Below, one piece after another: positions 36,203-46,045 of a stretch of 64,000 bases of DNA; within the stretch, counting starts at the first letter, position 1, and the number at the start of each line of letters is the position of its first letter. The position numbers and the translations under genes are program-made. Where the stretch lies: contig NZ_KI271346.1 in the NCBI RefSeq assembly GCF_000469385.1, positions 14,630 to 78,629 of the forward strand, written 5' to 3'. The notes under the pieces were generated by a model. It searched no databases, was not told the DNA's origin, and worked only from the letters and a program-made list of their open reading frames with translations. This DNA comes from Leptotrichia sp. oral taxon 879 str. F0557. Its GTDB lineage: Bacteria; Fusobacteriota; Fusobacteriia; Fusobacteriales; Leptotrichiaceae.

Positions 36203-39200
36203 TTAACTTAAATTATACAATTCATAAATTAACTCTTGTGGTATTTTCTCATCTAACTTCCATAAAATTCTCATTGGTTTATCTCCATAGCTTTTATAAT
36301 AATTGGCTTTTCCTAGATAAATAAATGGGTTTGTTTTATTATTATTCATGAATGCATATTTCCTTATAAATATGTGGACATTATACCCTAATTCACTATG
36401 GTTTGTAAACATTTTCCCGACACTTGAGTTATGGGCTGTTTTAGGTTGGCTTATCCATTGAATTATGTTGTCAGCAAATAAAGAATTATCATATTTTAAG
36501 TTTTCTTGTAAAATATGGGTCTTGTCAATTGTTGCAAAAAGGCAAATATCCTTGTCTGTATTTGCATAACCTGCTCTCCAGCTGCCTTTTGGCACTTTGG
36601 AATCAAGCAAAATTTGGAGTTCTATTCTTTTATATTTTTTGTATGGAATCAGAATATTCTCATTAAATATCGATAAATTATTACTTTTCTTAAATTCTGA
36701 CAATCCTAAATATAGTAATTCTTTTAGACGAATCTTGAAATTATAATTTGAATTTTGAGAATTATCTAAATTTATAAGTTTTAGGTTTATTTTATTGTTA
36801 TTATTAATTTTATCTATATTTTGAAATATTTTTCTGTAATTTTCAGAGATGTTAAATAAATTATTATTTTTTGAATTTTGTTCTAAAATTTTATCTTCAA
36901 CTAATTCTCTAAAAATACGGTTTATAACATATTCTTTTTCAAAATTATTTTTTATATTAAAATAATTTCTATACTCATTAATAGTAATTTCTGAAGTTAT
37001 AAACTCATTATTTATCAAATAATTTATAATTAAATACGTAAATGGCTCTACAAGCGTCAATTTTTTTTCTAAATATGCCAAAAATTCAATTTCTTCTGAA
37101 TTTAAAGATATTTTATTCATTTTTAGAATTTCAGGATTTTCAAATTGTAATTGTGCATTATAAAATGAGCCTAATTTTAAGGATAATTCTTGAAATAATT
37201 CGATATTTGTATCAAAATCACTTACTTTTAAAATTTCATTTTCAGATTTGCCAATTTCTTCTTTATAATCTAAATACAAGTCTTTTAAAATATTTTTAGA
37301 ACTGAAGTTGATTTTTTCGATTTTTTCAATAATACGATTTTGACAAACTCTATCTAGTTCTACATAGCATGATTTTGGAATATTTGAAAATTGATTTTTT
37401 ATTTCGTTTATTATTTTTTCTTTTTTAGTAAATAAAGTATCCTTGTTGTCAACTTCGTTTGAAAAATAATTTATTAGCAAGTAATCTTTCTTATGATTTC
37501 CAATAAAATCAATAATTGTAACAAAATCTTTATTTTCAGCCTTTCTTAATCCTCTTCCAATTTGCTGTATAAAAATTGTTGAGGACATTGTAGGACGTAA
37601 AAATAGCAGTAAATTAATTGTTGGAATGTCAATTCCTTCATTTAAAATATCTACTACACATAAAATTTCAATTTTTTTATTTTTAAATTTGTCTAAAATT
37701 TCTGATCTTTCGTTTGAACTTGTATTTGCTGTGATTACAGCGGATTTATAGCTTTTGTTTGTAAATTCTTCTTTCATGAAAAAAGCATGCTCTATATTTT
37801 GGCAAAATGCGATAGCACTTAATTTATCACCATCAAAACCAAACTTATTTATTTTTTCAACAATATAATCGGTACGTGTGTTCAGTAATAAATTTTCTAA
37901 TAATACTTTTTCATTATATTTCCCATTTTTGTAAGGAATGTTATCATAATTAATCATGTAATCATTTACACCAAAATAATGAAAAGGCACAATCAAATCC
38001 TCTTCCAAAGCCTCTTTTATTCCAATTTCATCAACAACATTATAGTCACAAAGTGACAGAATATCTTTGCCATCCATACGTTTCGGAGTTGCTGTCAAAC
38101 CTAGCAAAAATTTACTCTGAAAATATGATAGCGTCTTTAAATAACTGTCTGACATTGAATGATGAAATTCGTCAACTATGATATAATCAAAAAAATCAGT
38201 TTTAAATTCATTGTAACAATTTCTTAATGATTGAATCGAAGCAAAAACCATACTTTTATTAATTTCTTTTAAACCACCGTAAATTCTTCCAAATTCATTT
38301 TTATCAATTTTGAGAATTCTCGAAAAGACATTTATTGCATTTTCCAGCAATTCTTCACGATGGGCGATAAATAAAAATTTTATATTTAAAATTTTGGACT
38401 TGCCATCATTTGTTTCAAACAATTTATTTTTATTGTTAGAATTAATTTCAAAAAATTGTTTTATATCCATTGCAGCAAGGTAAGTTTTCCCTGTACCAGT
38501 TGCAGAAATCACGAGTCCTTTTTTATTGCCATTTTCTCTTGTTTCCTCCAACTTTTCCAAAACTCTTTTTTGCATGCTATTTGGAACAAATTCATCTTTT
38601 TGTGTTATTTTTGTTTTTCTATAATCAAATGTATTTTGTGTATTTATAGATTTTTTATATTTTTCATATTCATCAATAAAATCTTCTGTCAATTCTATTG
38701 CTTCATTACTGTGCCACAATTTTTCAAATTGGTTTAATGATTTTTCATAAATATTAAAAAAACTGCTGTCTGTCAGTTTCACATTCCATTCTTCAGCCGA
38801 ATACAAAGCACTTTGGCTAATATTAGATGATCCGATTATAACACTATGATATTTTTCCTTTTCAAATAAATATGCTTTTGTGTGAAAACTCTCGCTTGAA
38901 TTATTGTAAATTTTTACTTTTATATTTTTATACGACAAAAGTTTTCGCAACGCCTTTGAGTCTGTGATATTTAGATAGACAGATGTTATAATTTCCCCTT
39001 GAATGCCTTGTTTTTCAAGTTCATCTAAAGTACTTATTAAAAGCTGTATACCTGAGTATTTTATAAAACTTACTATAAAATAGAATTTTTTACAGTTTAA
39101 TAATTCCTGTTTTAAATAAATAAAAAAATTACGAAACTTTACTTTTTCGTTTATAATTAATTCATTTATATTTCCGATTATATCGCTATTTTTTCGTTTT

Positions 39201-39475
39201 AATGGTAACTTAAAGTGAAAATCAGTATTTTGAGTTTTTATTTTTTCTGATTTATCTGTAAATGCCTGATTTAATAAATACAACTGTTTTTCGGTAAATT
39301 CAATAACTTTTTGATAGTCATTTTTCCCAATAAAATCAGAAATTTTTTCTGAAAAAGTTTCCAAAATTTCAAATTCCAAATTTTCTTTGTATTCGGTTAT
39401 TTCTAAAAAATTATTATTTTTTTCTTCTGTATTTATTAAATTATTTGACTCAGATTTTTTTGCTAAAATACTCAT
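36203..39475 (-). CDS. PLD-nuclease / superfamily 2 helicase / DUF3427 protein
   Basis: This is a large DNA- or RNA-acting enzyme of unknown role. Counting from the GTG at 39481, residues about 110-260 are a phospholipase-D-type domain with HTKAYLFEK (H200, K202) and GSSNIS. Helicase motifs follow: Walker A SATGTGKTY (about 326), DEFHH (437-441), TATPKR (463-468) and QQIGRGLRK (639-647). The C-terminal 400 residues resemble DUF3427. I start at the ATG at 39475, which has GGAG five bases before it. This arrangement is known from restriction-like and defence-associated helicases. It follows the exonuclease by 63 bases. Only one HKD motif is seen, so the nuclease may act as a dimer. Confidence 0.82.
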   Translation of the reverse strand: MSILAKKSESNNLINTEEKNNNFLEITEYKENLEFEILETFSEKISDFIGKNDYQKVIEFTEKQLYLLNQAFTDKSEKIKTQNTDFHFKLPLKRKNSDIIGNINELIINEKVKFRNFFIYLKQELLNCKKFYFIVSFIKYSGIQLLISTLDELEKQGIQGEIITSVYLNITDSKALRKLLSYKNIKVKIYNNSSESFHTKAYLFEKEKYHSVIIGSSNISQSALYSAEEWNVKLTDSSFFNIYEKSLNQFEKLWHSNEAIELTEDFIDEYEKYKKSINTQNTFDYRKTKITQKDEFVPNSMQKRVLEKLEETRENGNKKGLVISATGTGKTYLAAMDIKQFFEINSNNKNKLFETNDGKSKILNIKFLFIAHREELLENAINVFSRILKIDKNEFGRIYGGLKEINKSMVFASIQSLRNCYNEFKTDFFDYIIVDEFHHSMSDSYLKTLSYFQSKFLLGLTATPKRMDGKDILSLCDYNVVDEIGIKEALEEDLIVPFHYFGVNDYMINYDNIPYKNGKYNEKVLLENLLLNTRTDYIVEKINKFGFDGDKLSAIAFCQNIEHAFFMKEEFTNKSYKSAVITANTSSNERSEILDKFKNKKIEILCVVDILNEGIDIPTINLLLFLRPTMSSTIFIQQIGRGLRKAENKDFVTIIDFIGNHKKDYLLINYFSNEVDNKDTLFTKKEKIINEIKNQFSNIPKSCYVELDRVCQNRIIEKIEKINFSSKNILKDLYLDYKEEIGKSENEILKVSDFDTNIELFQELSLKLGSFYNAQLQFENPEILKMNKISLNSEEIEFLAYLEKKLTLVEPFTYLIINYLINNEFITSEITINEYRNYFNIKNNFEKEYVINRIFRELVEDKILEQNSKNNNLFNISENYRKIFQNIDKINNNNKINLKLINLDNSQNSNYNFKIRLKELLYLGLSEFKKSNNLSIFNENILIPYKKYKRIELQILLDSKVPKGSWRAGYANTDKDICLFATIDKTHILQENLKYDNSLFADNIIQWISQPKTAHNSSVGKMFTNHSELGYNVHIFIRKYAFMNNNKTNPFIYLGKANYYKSYGDKPMRILWKLDEKIPQELIYELYNLS

Positions 39476-39538
39476 TTTCACTCCATTTATTTTACTTTAA
39501 TTCTATTTTTTGACTTTATATAAATATTTTTTTAGAAA

Positions 39539-40177
39539 TTATTCTTTTTCTAAAAATTCTAAAATTCGCTTATTTCCAGTCTTATGCTTCATCATCTTGA
39601 AGAAAATTCTAAACATTATAAGAACATCGTAATAACTGCCATGCAGCTGACTTTCTTCAAATGGGATATTATAATAATTGGCACATTCCATAAGTTTTGG
39701 CCATTTGTAATTTCCGTAGGAAGAACCGTTTACTTTAACGATGTCTATATTTGTTAGCATTGTATCAAATTGATTTTGCAAAGGAAAATCTACGAAGCTT
39801 CTGTCAAATTTTATGTTATGGGCGACAAAATGGCTTGTGTCCTGGCAGAATAAAAAGAAATTATCCATATCTTCCTTAAAAGTCAAAGGATATTCAATTC
39901 CTGTATTTTGAATAATATTTTTTCTTTCACTTAAAATTACATCGTCTGTCAAGCCATTTACGCTTACTGCACCTTCGTTTAACTCTTCACCTTCATTTCT
40001 GAAATAAAATCTGTTAAATTCAGACACTTTTTTCCATTTATTTCTCTCTTCTCCAGAGTTTTCAGAATTATAATTCACTTTTATTGCAGACATTGACAAA
40101 ACTGAACTTCCCTGAAATCCATTTGTTTCAACATCAAAAAATATTATATTCTTATTTAGTTTTTTTTCTTTGTTCAC
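39539..40177 (-). CDS. DEDDh 3'-5' exonuclease
   Basis: This is a DnaQ-like exonuclease. Motif I is IIFFDVETNGF, motif II lies near NGLTDD, motif III is VAHNIKFDRSF and the last acidic motif is LHGSYYDVLIM, with the His characteristic of DEDDh enzymes. The 212 residues form one domain with no polymerase or helicase part. It starts with a GTG at 40177 and stands between lepA (42-base gap) and the helicase gene (63-base gap), all on one strand, so it may work with the helicase. Confidence 0.85.
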   Translation of the reverse strand: MNKEKKLNKNIIFFDVETNGFQGSSVLSMSAIKVNYNSENSGEERNKWKKVSEFNRFYFRNEGEELNEGAVSVNGLTDDVILSERKNIIQNTGIEYPLTFKEDMDNFFLFCQDTSHFVAHNIKFDRSFVDFPLQNQFDTMLTNIDIVKVNGSSYGNYKWPKLMECANYYNIPFEESQLHGSYYDVLIMFRIFFKMMKHKTGNKRILEFLEKE

Positions 40178-40219
40178 TTTTTTCTCTTTTCCTTATATTT
40201 TTACACAAGATATAAAAAA

Positions 40220-42016
40220 TTAATCATTTAATTTTAATACTGATAAAAACGCTTCTTGGGGTATTTCTACATTTCCGATTGCCTTCATACGTTTTTTACC
40301 TTCTTTTTGTTTTTCTAATAATTTTTTCTTACGTGTAATATCTCCACCATAACATTTTGCAAGCACGTTCTTTCTAAGTGCCTTAATTGTTTCTCTTGCA
40401 ATTATTTTTGTACCCAATGCGGCCTGTAATGGTATTTCAAACTGCTGTCTCGGAATTACATCTTTTAATTTTTCAACGATTGCACGCCCTCTGTAATAGG
40501 CATTATCTTTATGAGCAATGAATGAAAAGGCATCTACTGGATTTCCACTTACCAAAATATCCACTTTTACCAAGTCTGATTCCTTGTATCCAATCATTTC
40601 ATATTCAAATGAAGCATACCCTTTTGTACGTGATTTCAATTTATCATAAAAATCAATTACTATTTCTGCAAGTGGCAAATCATAACTTATCATTGTACGA
40701 GTTTCATCAAGGTAATTCATATTAAGGAAAGTTCCTCTTTTTTCCTGACAAAGCTCCATTACGTTTCCAACATAATCCTTTGGCACAATGATTGTACCTT
40801 TTACGTAAGGCTCCTCAATGTACTTTTTCCCTTCTGGAAATTCTGCAGGGTTGTCAATTACAATCATTTCCCCTTGTTCAGGTGTTACGTTATATTTAAC
40901 CGATGGTGCTGTTGAAATCAAGTCAATGTTAAATTCACGACGCAATCTTTCTACAACTATTTCCATGTGCAAAAGCCCTAAGAAACCACATCTGAATCCA
41001 AATCCCAACGCAAGTGATGTTTCTGGAGCATAAGATAACGAAGCATCATTCAACTGTAATTTTTCCAATGCTTCCCTTAAATCTTCATAATCATCTGTTG
41101 AAACTGGATAAATTCCCGCAAAAACCATGCTTAATGCAGGACGGTATCCTTCAAGAGCTATATCTGTCGGATTTTTCACATGTGTAATTGTATCCCCAAC
41201 TTGTGTATCTTTGATTGACTTAATTCCCGTAATAATATATCCAACTGAACCAACTGTCAATTCATCAACTTCCTTCATTTTAGGCGAGAAAATCCCAACT
41301 TCCAATACGTCAAATTCCTTTTCGGTAGACATAATCTTAATTCTGTCTCCTTTTGCAATTTTCCCTTCAATTATTCTAATATACGTTATAACTCCTCTAA
41401 AATCATCATAATGTGAGTCAAAAATTAACGCTTTCAAAGGATTGTTAATTTCTCCTTTAGGTGCAGGAATATGCTCAATAATTGATTCCAGCAAATCTTC
41501 AATTCCGAATCCAGTTTTTCCAGAAACAAGAACAGCATCATCTGCTGGAAGCCCAATAACTTCCTCTATTTCCAGCTTAACCTTATCAGGATCCGCTGAA
41601 GGCAAGTCAATTTTATTTATTACAGGCAATATTTCCAAATCGTTTTCCAAAGCCAAATACACATTTGCCAATGTCTGTGCTTCAATTCCCTGTGCGGCAT
41701 CAACTACAAGCAAGGCTCCGTCACAAGCGGCAAGCGATCTTGATACTTCGTAAATAAAATCGACGTGTCCCGGCGTATCAATTAAATTTAACTCATAAGT
41801 CTCCCCGTTTCGAGCCTTATACTTCAATGTAACTGCCTGTGCCTTAATCGTTATCCCTTTTTCTCTTTCTAAATCCATGCTATCCAACAGCTGATCTACC
41901 ATTTCCCTTTGCGTTACAGTTCCTGTCTGCTCCAAAAGCCTGTCCGCAATAGTGGATTTTCCATGATCAATATGTGCTATTATCGAAAAATTTCTTTTAT
42001 TTTTTTGATCCAACAT
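40220..42016 (-). CDS. lepA: Elongation factor 4 (LepA)
   Basis: LepA is a ribosome-associated GTPase that acts during translation or subunit assembly under stress. The G1 box is AHIDHGKST, with G3 DTPGHVDF and G4 NKIDLP. The LepA-specific C-terminal domain has AAQGIEAQT upstream and [16 protein letters not shown] at the end. The 598-residue length is standard. GGAGG precedes the ATG. Confidence 0.97.
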   Translation of the reverse strand: MLDQKNKRNFSIIAHIDHGKSTIADRLLEQTGTVTQREMVDQLLDSMDLEREKGITIKAQAVTLKYKARNGETYELNLIDTPGHVDFIYEVSRSLAACDGALLVVDAAQGIEAQTLANVYLALENDLEILPVINKIDLPSADPDKVKLEIEEVIGLPADDAVLVSGKTGFGIEDLLESIIEHIPAPKGEINNPLKALIFDSHYDDFRGVITYIRIIEGKIAKGDRIKIMSTEKEFDVLEVGIFSPKMKEVDELTVGSVGYIITGIKSIKDTQVGDTITHVKNPTDIALEGYRPALSMVFAGIYPVSTDDYEDLREALEKLQLNDASLSYAPETSLALGFGFRCGFLGLLHMEIVVERLRREFNIDLISTAPSVKYNVTPEQGEMIVIDNPAEFPEGKKYIEEPYVKGTIIVPKDYVGNVMELCQEKRGTFLNMNYLDETRTMISYDLPLAEIVIDFYDKLKSRTKGYASFEYEMIGYKESDLVKVDILVSGNPVDAFSFIAHKDNAYYRGRAIVEKLKDVIPRQQFEIPLQAALGTKIIARETIKALRKNVLAKCYGGDITRKKKLLEKQKEGKKRMKAIGNVEIPQEAFLSVLKLND

Positions 42017-42071
42017 TTATATTGTTTCCTCCGTTTACTCGTTTATTATCTTCTTTGTTATATTTTTAAAA

Positions 42072-42104
42072 TGAGTAACTATTCTATCCGAACCTAGTTA
42101 CTCA
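42072..42104. promoter_or_regulatory. Hairpin in lepA leader region
   Basis: TGAGTAACTA (42072-42081) and TAGTTACTCA (42095-42104) are a 10-bp perfect inverted repeat about 55 bases before the lepA start. On the minus strand it is followed by ATTTTAAAA, so it may be a weak terminator or a leader structure. A TATAAT box lies further upstream. Confidence 0.45.
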
Positions 42105-42352
42105 GCAATATGTATATTATATAATAATTTTGCATTTTTTCATAGTCTTTGTGAAAAATATTTTACCAAAATTCAGTTATTTTTTATATTATGTTTTAAT
42201 TTTTCACAAAATTATAGCAAAACTACTTTAAAACTGAACTTCAAGACCATGACTATTTTATTCAAACCTAGAGTTTATATAATTTTAAATAAATTCTCGT
42301 ACATTTTAAAATTGGAAATAAAAATTATATTTATATCACTTAAATTGCAAAT
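42105..42352. other. Intergenic stretch between the YdcF-like gene and lepA
   Basis: AT-rich. On the minus strand a TATAAT near 42115-42120 may be the lepA -10 box, but no good -35 is visible. No gene seen. Confidence 0.35.
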
Positions 42353-43018
42353 TTATTTAACTTTTAACTGATTCCCAGATTGAAAAATAAAATAGTTTAC
42401 ATTTGACAAAAATTCCCTAAAATAAGATTTTGGTATGGAAATAATCGGCGTTTTCGCTGGAAGTCCGTAAATTTCATAATTTTCATTGTCAAACCCAACT
42501 TTTCTAGCAATATTTTTAGAACGCAAAATATGATAATCATTCGTTACAATCAATACTTTTGTTTTTTGATTTTTTTCATTATTGTTTAAAATATTTTTAC
42601 TATTTTGAGTATTTTTTATCTTCTCAAGACTAAACCTAAAATTTTCAACAGTATTCTTAGATTTGTCCTCCAAAATAATTCTATCCTCACTAATTCCATT
42701 TTTCAAAAGTTCCCTTTTTATCGCCAATCCTTCTGCCACATTTTCATTTTTCCCTTGTCCACCAGTTGCAATAACCTTAACTTCTGGATTTTTCTTTAAA
42801 TACTCAGTTGCAGCCTTTATCCTTTCCATAAGTGATTTAGTCGGCTTTTCTCCTTTTACTCTTGCTCCCAGTATTATTACATAATCTACTTTTTTATTCT
42901 CATTTACGGCTTTTCTATCAGTTATATATTCATTTATTATGAAATATTGTACAAAGCAAAATAAAAAAACAAATAAGATAATAGAAATTTTTATTACTGT
43001 CATAATTGTATTCTTCAT
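42353..43018 (-). CDS. YdcF-like (DUF218) membrane-anchored protein
   Basis: DUF218/ElyC proteins have a Rossmann-like domain, and one member (ElyC/SanA group) affects envelope polymer synthesis. A single N-terminal membrane helix (IKISIILFVFLFCFVQYFI) is followed by VDYVIILGARVKG, ATGGQG, the EDKSKNTVENF motif and VLIVTNDYHILRS. I start at the ATG at 43018. The frame is open to 43078, but that part overlaps the vapD terminator. The length is 221 residues. Confidence 0.82.
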   Translation of the reverse strand: MKNTIMTVIKISIILFVFLFCFVQYFIINEYITDRKAVNENKKVDYVIILGARVKGEKPTKSLMERIKAATEYLKKNPEVKVIATGGQGKNENVAEGLAIKRELLKNGISEDRIILEDKSKNTVENFRFSLEKIKNTQNSKNILNNNEKNQKTKVLIVTNDYHILRSKNIARKVGFDNENYEIYGLPAKTPIISIPKSYFREFLSNVNYFIFQSGNQLKVK

Positions 43019-43044
43019 AAGTTTTCGATTGTAAAAATATCCTT

Positions 43045-43080
43045 TCTTAAAATAAAGGCTGTTCCATTTCTGAAACAACC
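43045..43080 (-). terminator. Terminator of vapD
   Basis: On the minus strand GGTTGTTTC pairs with GGAACAGCC (two G-T pairs), followed by TTTATTTT. It is 13 bases past the vapD stop. Confidence 0.75.
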
Positions 43081-43092
43081 ACTATAAAATAA

Positions 43093-43377
43093 TTATTCTT
43101 TCACGATAGCTGTAAAATCACTCCAATCTTCAACTTTAAAAGCTCTAATATCCCTTACAGAATTTTTAAACCATTCGATAGATTTTAGTTTTGTTATGGC
43201 TTTATAAACTTCAGCTAAAGTATTTTTTTCAGTACTATTCACATATAAACTGCCCTGTGTCCATTCAAAACCTAGCATCTCCAATTCCTGTCGAATTTCA
43301 TCGTAAGCCCTGTTATCTGTATCCCCATAATTTTTTTTCAAATCATCAATTTTTAAATCAAATGCAATTGCATACAT
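43093..43377 (-). CDS. vapD: VapD family ribonuclease
   Basis: VapD is a small endoribonuclease with a Cas2-like ferredoxin fold. The N-terminus [13 protein letters not shown] holds the conserved Asp, TQGSLYV is the core strand, and [20 protein letters not shown] closes the protein, close to Haemophilus and Helicobacter VapD. The 94 residues are normal. A strong GAGGAGGGA site precedes the ATG. No vapX-type antitoxin lies beside it. The divergent neighbour is a yefM antitoxin gene. Confidence 0.93.
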   Translation of the reverse strand: MYAIAFDLKIDDLKKNYGDTDNRAYDEIRQELEMLGFEWTQGSLYVNSTEKNTLAEVYKAITKLKSIEWFKNSVRDIRAFKVEDWSDFTAIVKE

Positions 43378-43413
43378 CTGTAATCCCTCCTCTTTTAAAT
43401 ATTTTACAACAAT

Positions 43414-43442
43414 ATTTTATTATATTTTACCATAATTGTCAA
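43414..43442 (-). promoter_or_regulatory. Promoter of vapD
   Basis: The minus strand reads TTGACA (43437-43442), 17 bases, TAAAAT (43414-43419), 36 bases before the start codon. Confidence 0.8.
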
Positions 43443-43463
43443 TTTCTTGTTTTTATTTTTTTA

Positions 43464-43492
43464 TTGATGTTTTGTAAAAAAAGAATTATAAT
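43464..43492 (+). promoter_or_regulatory. Promoter of yefM-yoeB
   Basis: TTGATG (43464-43469), 17 bases, TATAAT (43487-43492). It is back to back with the vapD promoter, 22 bases apart. Confidence 0.78.
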
Positions 43493-43525
43493 AAATTGTA
43501 CAAAAACTATAAAGGAGAGATAAAT

Positions 43526-43780
43526 CTGTTAGTTGTAAGTTTTTCAACTATGAAAAATAATTTAAAAAGTTATTGTGATAAAGTAGTGAAAGAAAATGAA
43601 GATGTGATTGTAACAAGAAAAAATGAAGAAAATATAGTTTTAATAAATCTTGAAAAATATAATCAATTTTTGAAAGCAGTCCAAAATGCTGAATATCTTG
43701 CAAAAATGGATAGAGGATTTTCTCAGATGAAAAGTGGAAAAGGACAAGTTCATGATTTAATCGAGGTCGACGATGAATAA
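43526..43780 (+). CDS. yefM: YefM antitoxin, possible CTG start
   Basis: YefM is the Phd-fold antitoxin and repressor that partners YoeB. The protein begins (M)LVVSFSTMKNNLKSYCDKV, the usual YefM N-terminus, continues VIVTRKNEENIVLINLEKYN and ends in an acidic tail. The family start falls on a CTG at 43526, six bases after the strong site AAAGGAGAG. The next ATG, at 43550, would remove the first strand, and a TTG at 43496 precedes the ribosome site. Its stop overlaps the yoeB ATG by 8 bases. Confidence 0.82.
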   Translation: MLVVSFSTMKNNLKSYCDKVVKENEDVIVTRKNEENIVLINLEKYNQFLKAVQNAEYLAKMDRGFSQMKSGKGQVHDLIEVDDE

Positions 43781-44028
43781 ATTGTGGACTGATGATGGCT
43801 GGGCAGATTATTTATATTGGCAATCTCAAGATAAAAGAACTTTAAAAAGGATTAATGAACTCATAAAAGATATTGAAAGAAATGGAGCATTGAATGGAAT
43901 AGGCAAAACCTGAAGCTTTGAAATATAGAAAAGGATTTAGTCGAAGAATTGACGAAACTAACAGGCTTGTCTATGCCATTGATGAAAATGGAGTTTTATG
44001 GATAATTTCCTGTAGAGGCCATTATTAA
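43773..44028 (+). pseudogene. yoeB: YoeB toxin, frameshifted
   Basis: YoeB is a ribosome-dependent mRNA interferase. The first 46 codons (KLWTDDGWADYLYWQSQDK, RINELIKDIERNG) are typical YoeB. A TGA at 43911-43913 follows an A4 run in GGCAAAACC. With one A fewer the frame continues PEALKYRKGFSRRIDETNRLVYAID and ends ISCRGHY, the full family C-terminus with the catalytic His. So a single-base insertion inactivated the toxin, while the antitoxin stays open. Confidence 0.9.
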
Positions 44029-44047
44029 AGTTGTTTTTTGTTGATTA

Positions 44048-44078
44048 AAAAGAGTAGATAATACCACTCTTTTATTTT
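44048..44078 (+). terminator. Terminator of yefM-yoeB
   Basis: AAAAGAGT (44048-44055) pairs with ACTCTTTT (44066-44073), then TATTTT. Confidence 0.72.
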
Positions 44079-44149
44079 AAATATTTTAACAAATACTCTA
44101 GTTTTATGAATATTACTCTGCTAACGCAATTAAAATTAAATCATTTAAT

Positions 44150-46045
44150 TTACTGATTTTCAAATCCACCTGTATAAAGCTGATAATAAGTTCCTTTTTG
44201 TGCAATCAGTTCATCGTGATTTCCACGTTCGATAATTTTTCCTTGATCAAGTACCATTATTACATCGGAGTTTTTGATAGTTGAAAGCCTGTGGGCAATT
44301 ACAAATACCGTTCTTCCCACCATCAACTTGTCCATTCCTTCCTGCACGATTTTTTCTGTTCTTGTATCAATACTTGAAGTTGCTTCATCCAGAATTAAGA
44401 CTGGCGGATCGGCGATTGCTGCTCTTGCTATTGACAATAATTGTCGCTGTCCTTGTGAAAGGCTCGAACCATCACCGCTTAAGTAAGTGTTGTAGCCTTG
44501 TGGCAAGTGTTTTATAAAATGATCGGCATTGGCAAGTTTTGCGGCTGCATACACTTCTTCATCTGTTGCATCAAGTTTTCCATATCTGATGTTGTCGGCA
44601 ACTGTTCCAGAAAATAAGTGTGTGTCCTGTAGTACAATTCCAAGAGATTCTCTTAGATCCTGTTTTTTTATTTTTTCAATGTTAATTCCATCATATCGGA
44701 TTTTTCCAGAGTTAATATCGTAAAATCTGTTAATTAAGTTTGTAATTGTAGTTTTTCCAGCTCCTGTTGCACCAACGAAGGCAATTTTTTCTCCTGGCTT
44801 TGCATAAAGATTGATCTTATGAAGTATTGTCTTTTCATCATTGTATCCAAATGTTACATCTTCAAAAACAACATCTCCCATCAGTCTTTCATAAGAAATT
44901 GTTCCGTCAGAATGTGGATATTTCCAAGCCCACGCACCTGTGTGCTTTTCAGTTTCTGTAATGTTTCCATTTTCATCAATATTTGCGTTTACAAGAGTTA
45001 CATAGCCGTTATCTTGTTCAGGTGTCTGATCTAGCAGGTTAAATACTCTTTGGGCTCCAGCCGAGGCCAATATTACTGATGTTAATTGCTGTGCAATTTG
45101 TGAAACAGGCTGATTTATTACTTTTATAAACTGCAAAAATGATACAAGTCCTCCAATTGTAAAGCCTGCAATATTATTAAACACAATTATTGAACCAAGA
45201 ACTGCTGTAAGTACAAAGTTTATATTTCCAAGATTCCCTACAGCAGGACCTAAAATATTTGCAAATTTCATCGCATTGTTCGCCCTGTTAAATAATGCCG
45301 TATTCAGTCTGTTAAAACGTTCATCAGCTTTTTTCTCGTATGAAAACACTTTTACAACTTTTAACCCTTCTATCATTTCTTCCACATATCCATTAACAAT
45401 CCCGATATTTCTTTGTTGAGCAGTATAGTTTCTTGAACTTTTTGAAGAAATAGTTTTTGTTGTAATAATCATAATAATAATCATTATTACTACGAAAATT
45501 GCTAGTGGAATATTTAATATAAACATTGAAATGAGAACACTTACAATTGTAATAATTGAAGATATTACTTGTGACAAGCTTTCAACCATCATATTTCGTA
45601 AAGCGTCAATATCGCTTGAATAAACACTCATTATATCTCCATGTGCATTTGTATCAAAATATTTTATAGGAAGCGATTCCATATGTATAAATACATCATC
45701 TCTTAATCTTTTCAATGTTCCCTGTGCAACGTAAATCATAAATATTTCATAAATATATGTACAAATTACAGCTCCGCCATATATGACTGCCATTTTTAAA
45801 ATTAGGCTCACAAGCTCTTTGATAAAGTTAGGATTATTTTTACCAATGTTAGGAATAATGATACCATCAATCAATTCTTTTGAATACATTGTCCCAATAA
45901 CCATTCCAAATGAACTCAAACAAATAAATACAATAACAAATAGCGTCTGTATTTTATAATGCTTAAACATATATCCAAGTAATCGAATTAATCCTTTTAG
46001 CTGATTTCGTGATTGCGAATTTTCAGTTTTTTTATTTTTACTCAT
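44150..46045 (-). CDS. ABC exporter half, catalytically complete subunit
   Basis: This is a fused membrane-ATPase half-transporter of the multidrug/lipid exporter class. Residues about 25-340 carry six membrane helices. The ATPase has Walker A GATGAGKTT, signature SLSQGQRQ, Walker B VLILDEATSSID with the catalytic Glu, and H-loop VIAHRLST. An unusual insert of about 45 residues (ENGNITETEKHTGAWAWK) lies between the membrane part and the ATPase. It overlaps the second subunit gene by one base, which points to a heterodimer. Confidence 0.92.
   Translation of the reverse strand: MSKNKKTENSQSRNQLKGLIRLLGYMFKHYKIQTLFVIVFICLSSFGMVIGTMYSKELIDGIIIPNIGKNNPNFIKELVSLILKMAVIYGGAVICTYIYEIFMIYVAQGTLKRLRDDVFIHMESLPIKYFDTNAHGDIMSVYSSDIDALRNMMVESLSQVISSIITIVSVLISMFILNIPLAIFVVIMIIIMIITTKTISSKSSRNYTAQQRNIGIVNGYVEEMIEGLKVVKVFSYEKKADERFNRLNTALFNRANNAMKFANILGPAVGNLGNINFVLTAVLGSIIVFNNIAGFTIGGLVSFLQFIKVINQPVSQIAQQLTSVILASAGAQRVFNLLDQTPEQDNGYVTLVNANIDENGNITETEKHTGAWAWKYPHSDGTISYERLMGDVVFEDVTFGYNDEKTILHKINLYAKPGEKIAFVGATGAGKTTITNLINRFYDINSGKIRYDGINIEKIKKQDLRESLGIVLQDTHLFSGTVADNIRYGKLDATDEEVYAAAKLANADHFIKHLPQGYNTYLSGDGSSLSQGQRQLLSIARAAIADPPVLILDEATSSIDTRTEKIVQEGMDKLMVGRTVFVIAHRLSTIKNSDVIMVLDQGKIIERGNHDELIAQKGTYYQLYTGGFENQ

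Noticed and set aside
40522-41753. Several plus-strand open frames of 70-100 codons
   Set aside because: They are antisense shadows of lepA, with no ribosome sites or family motifs.
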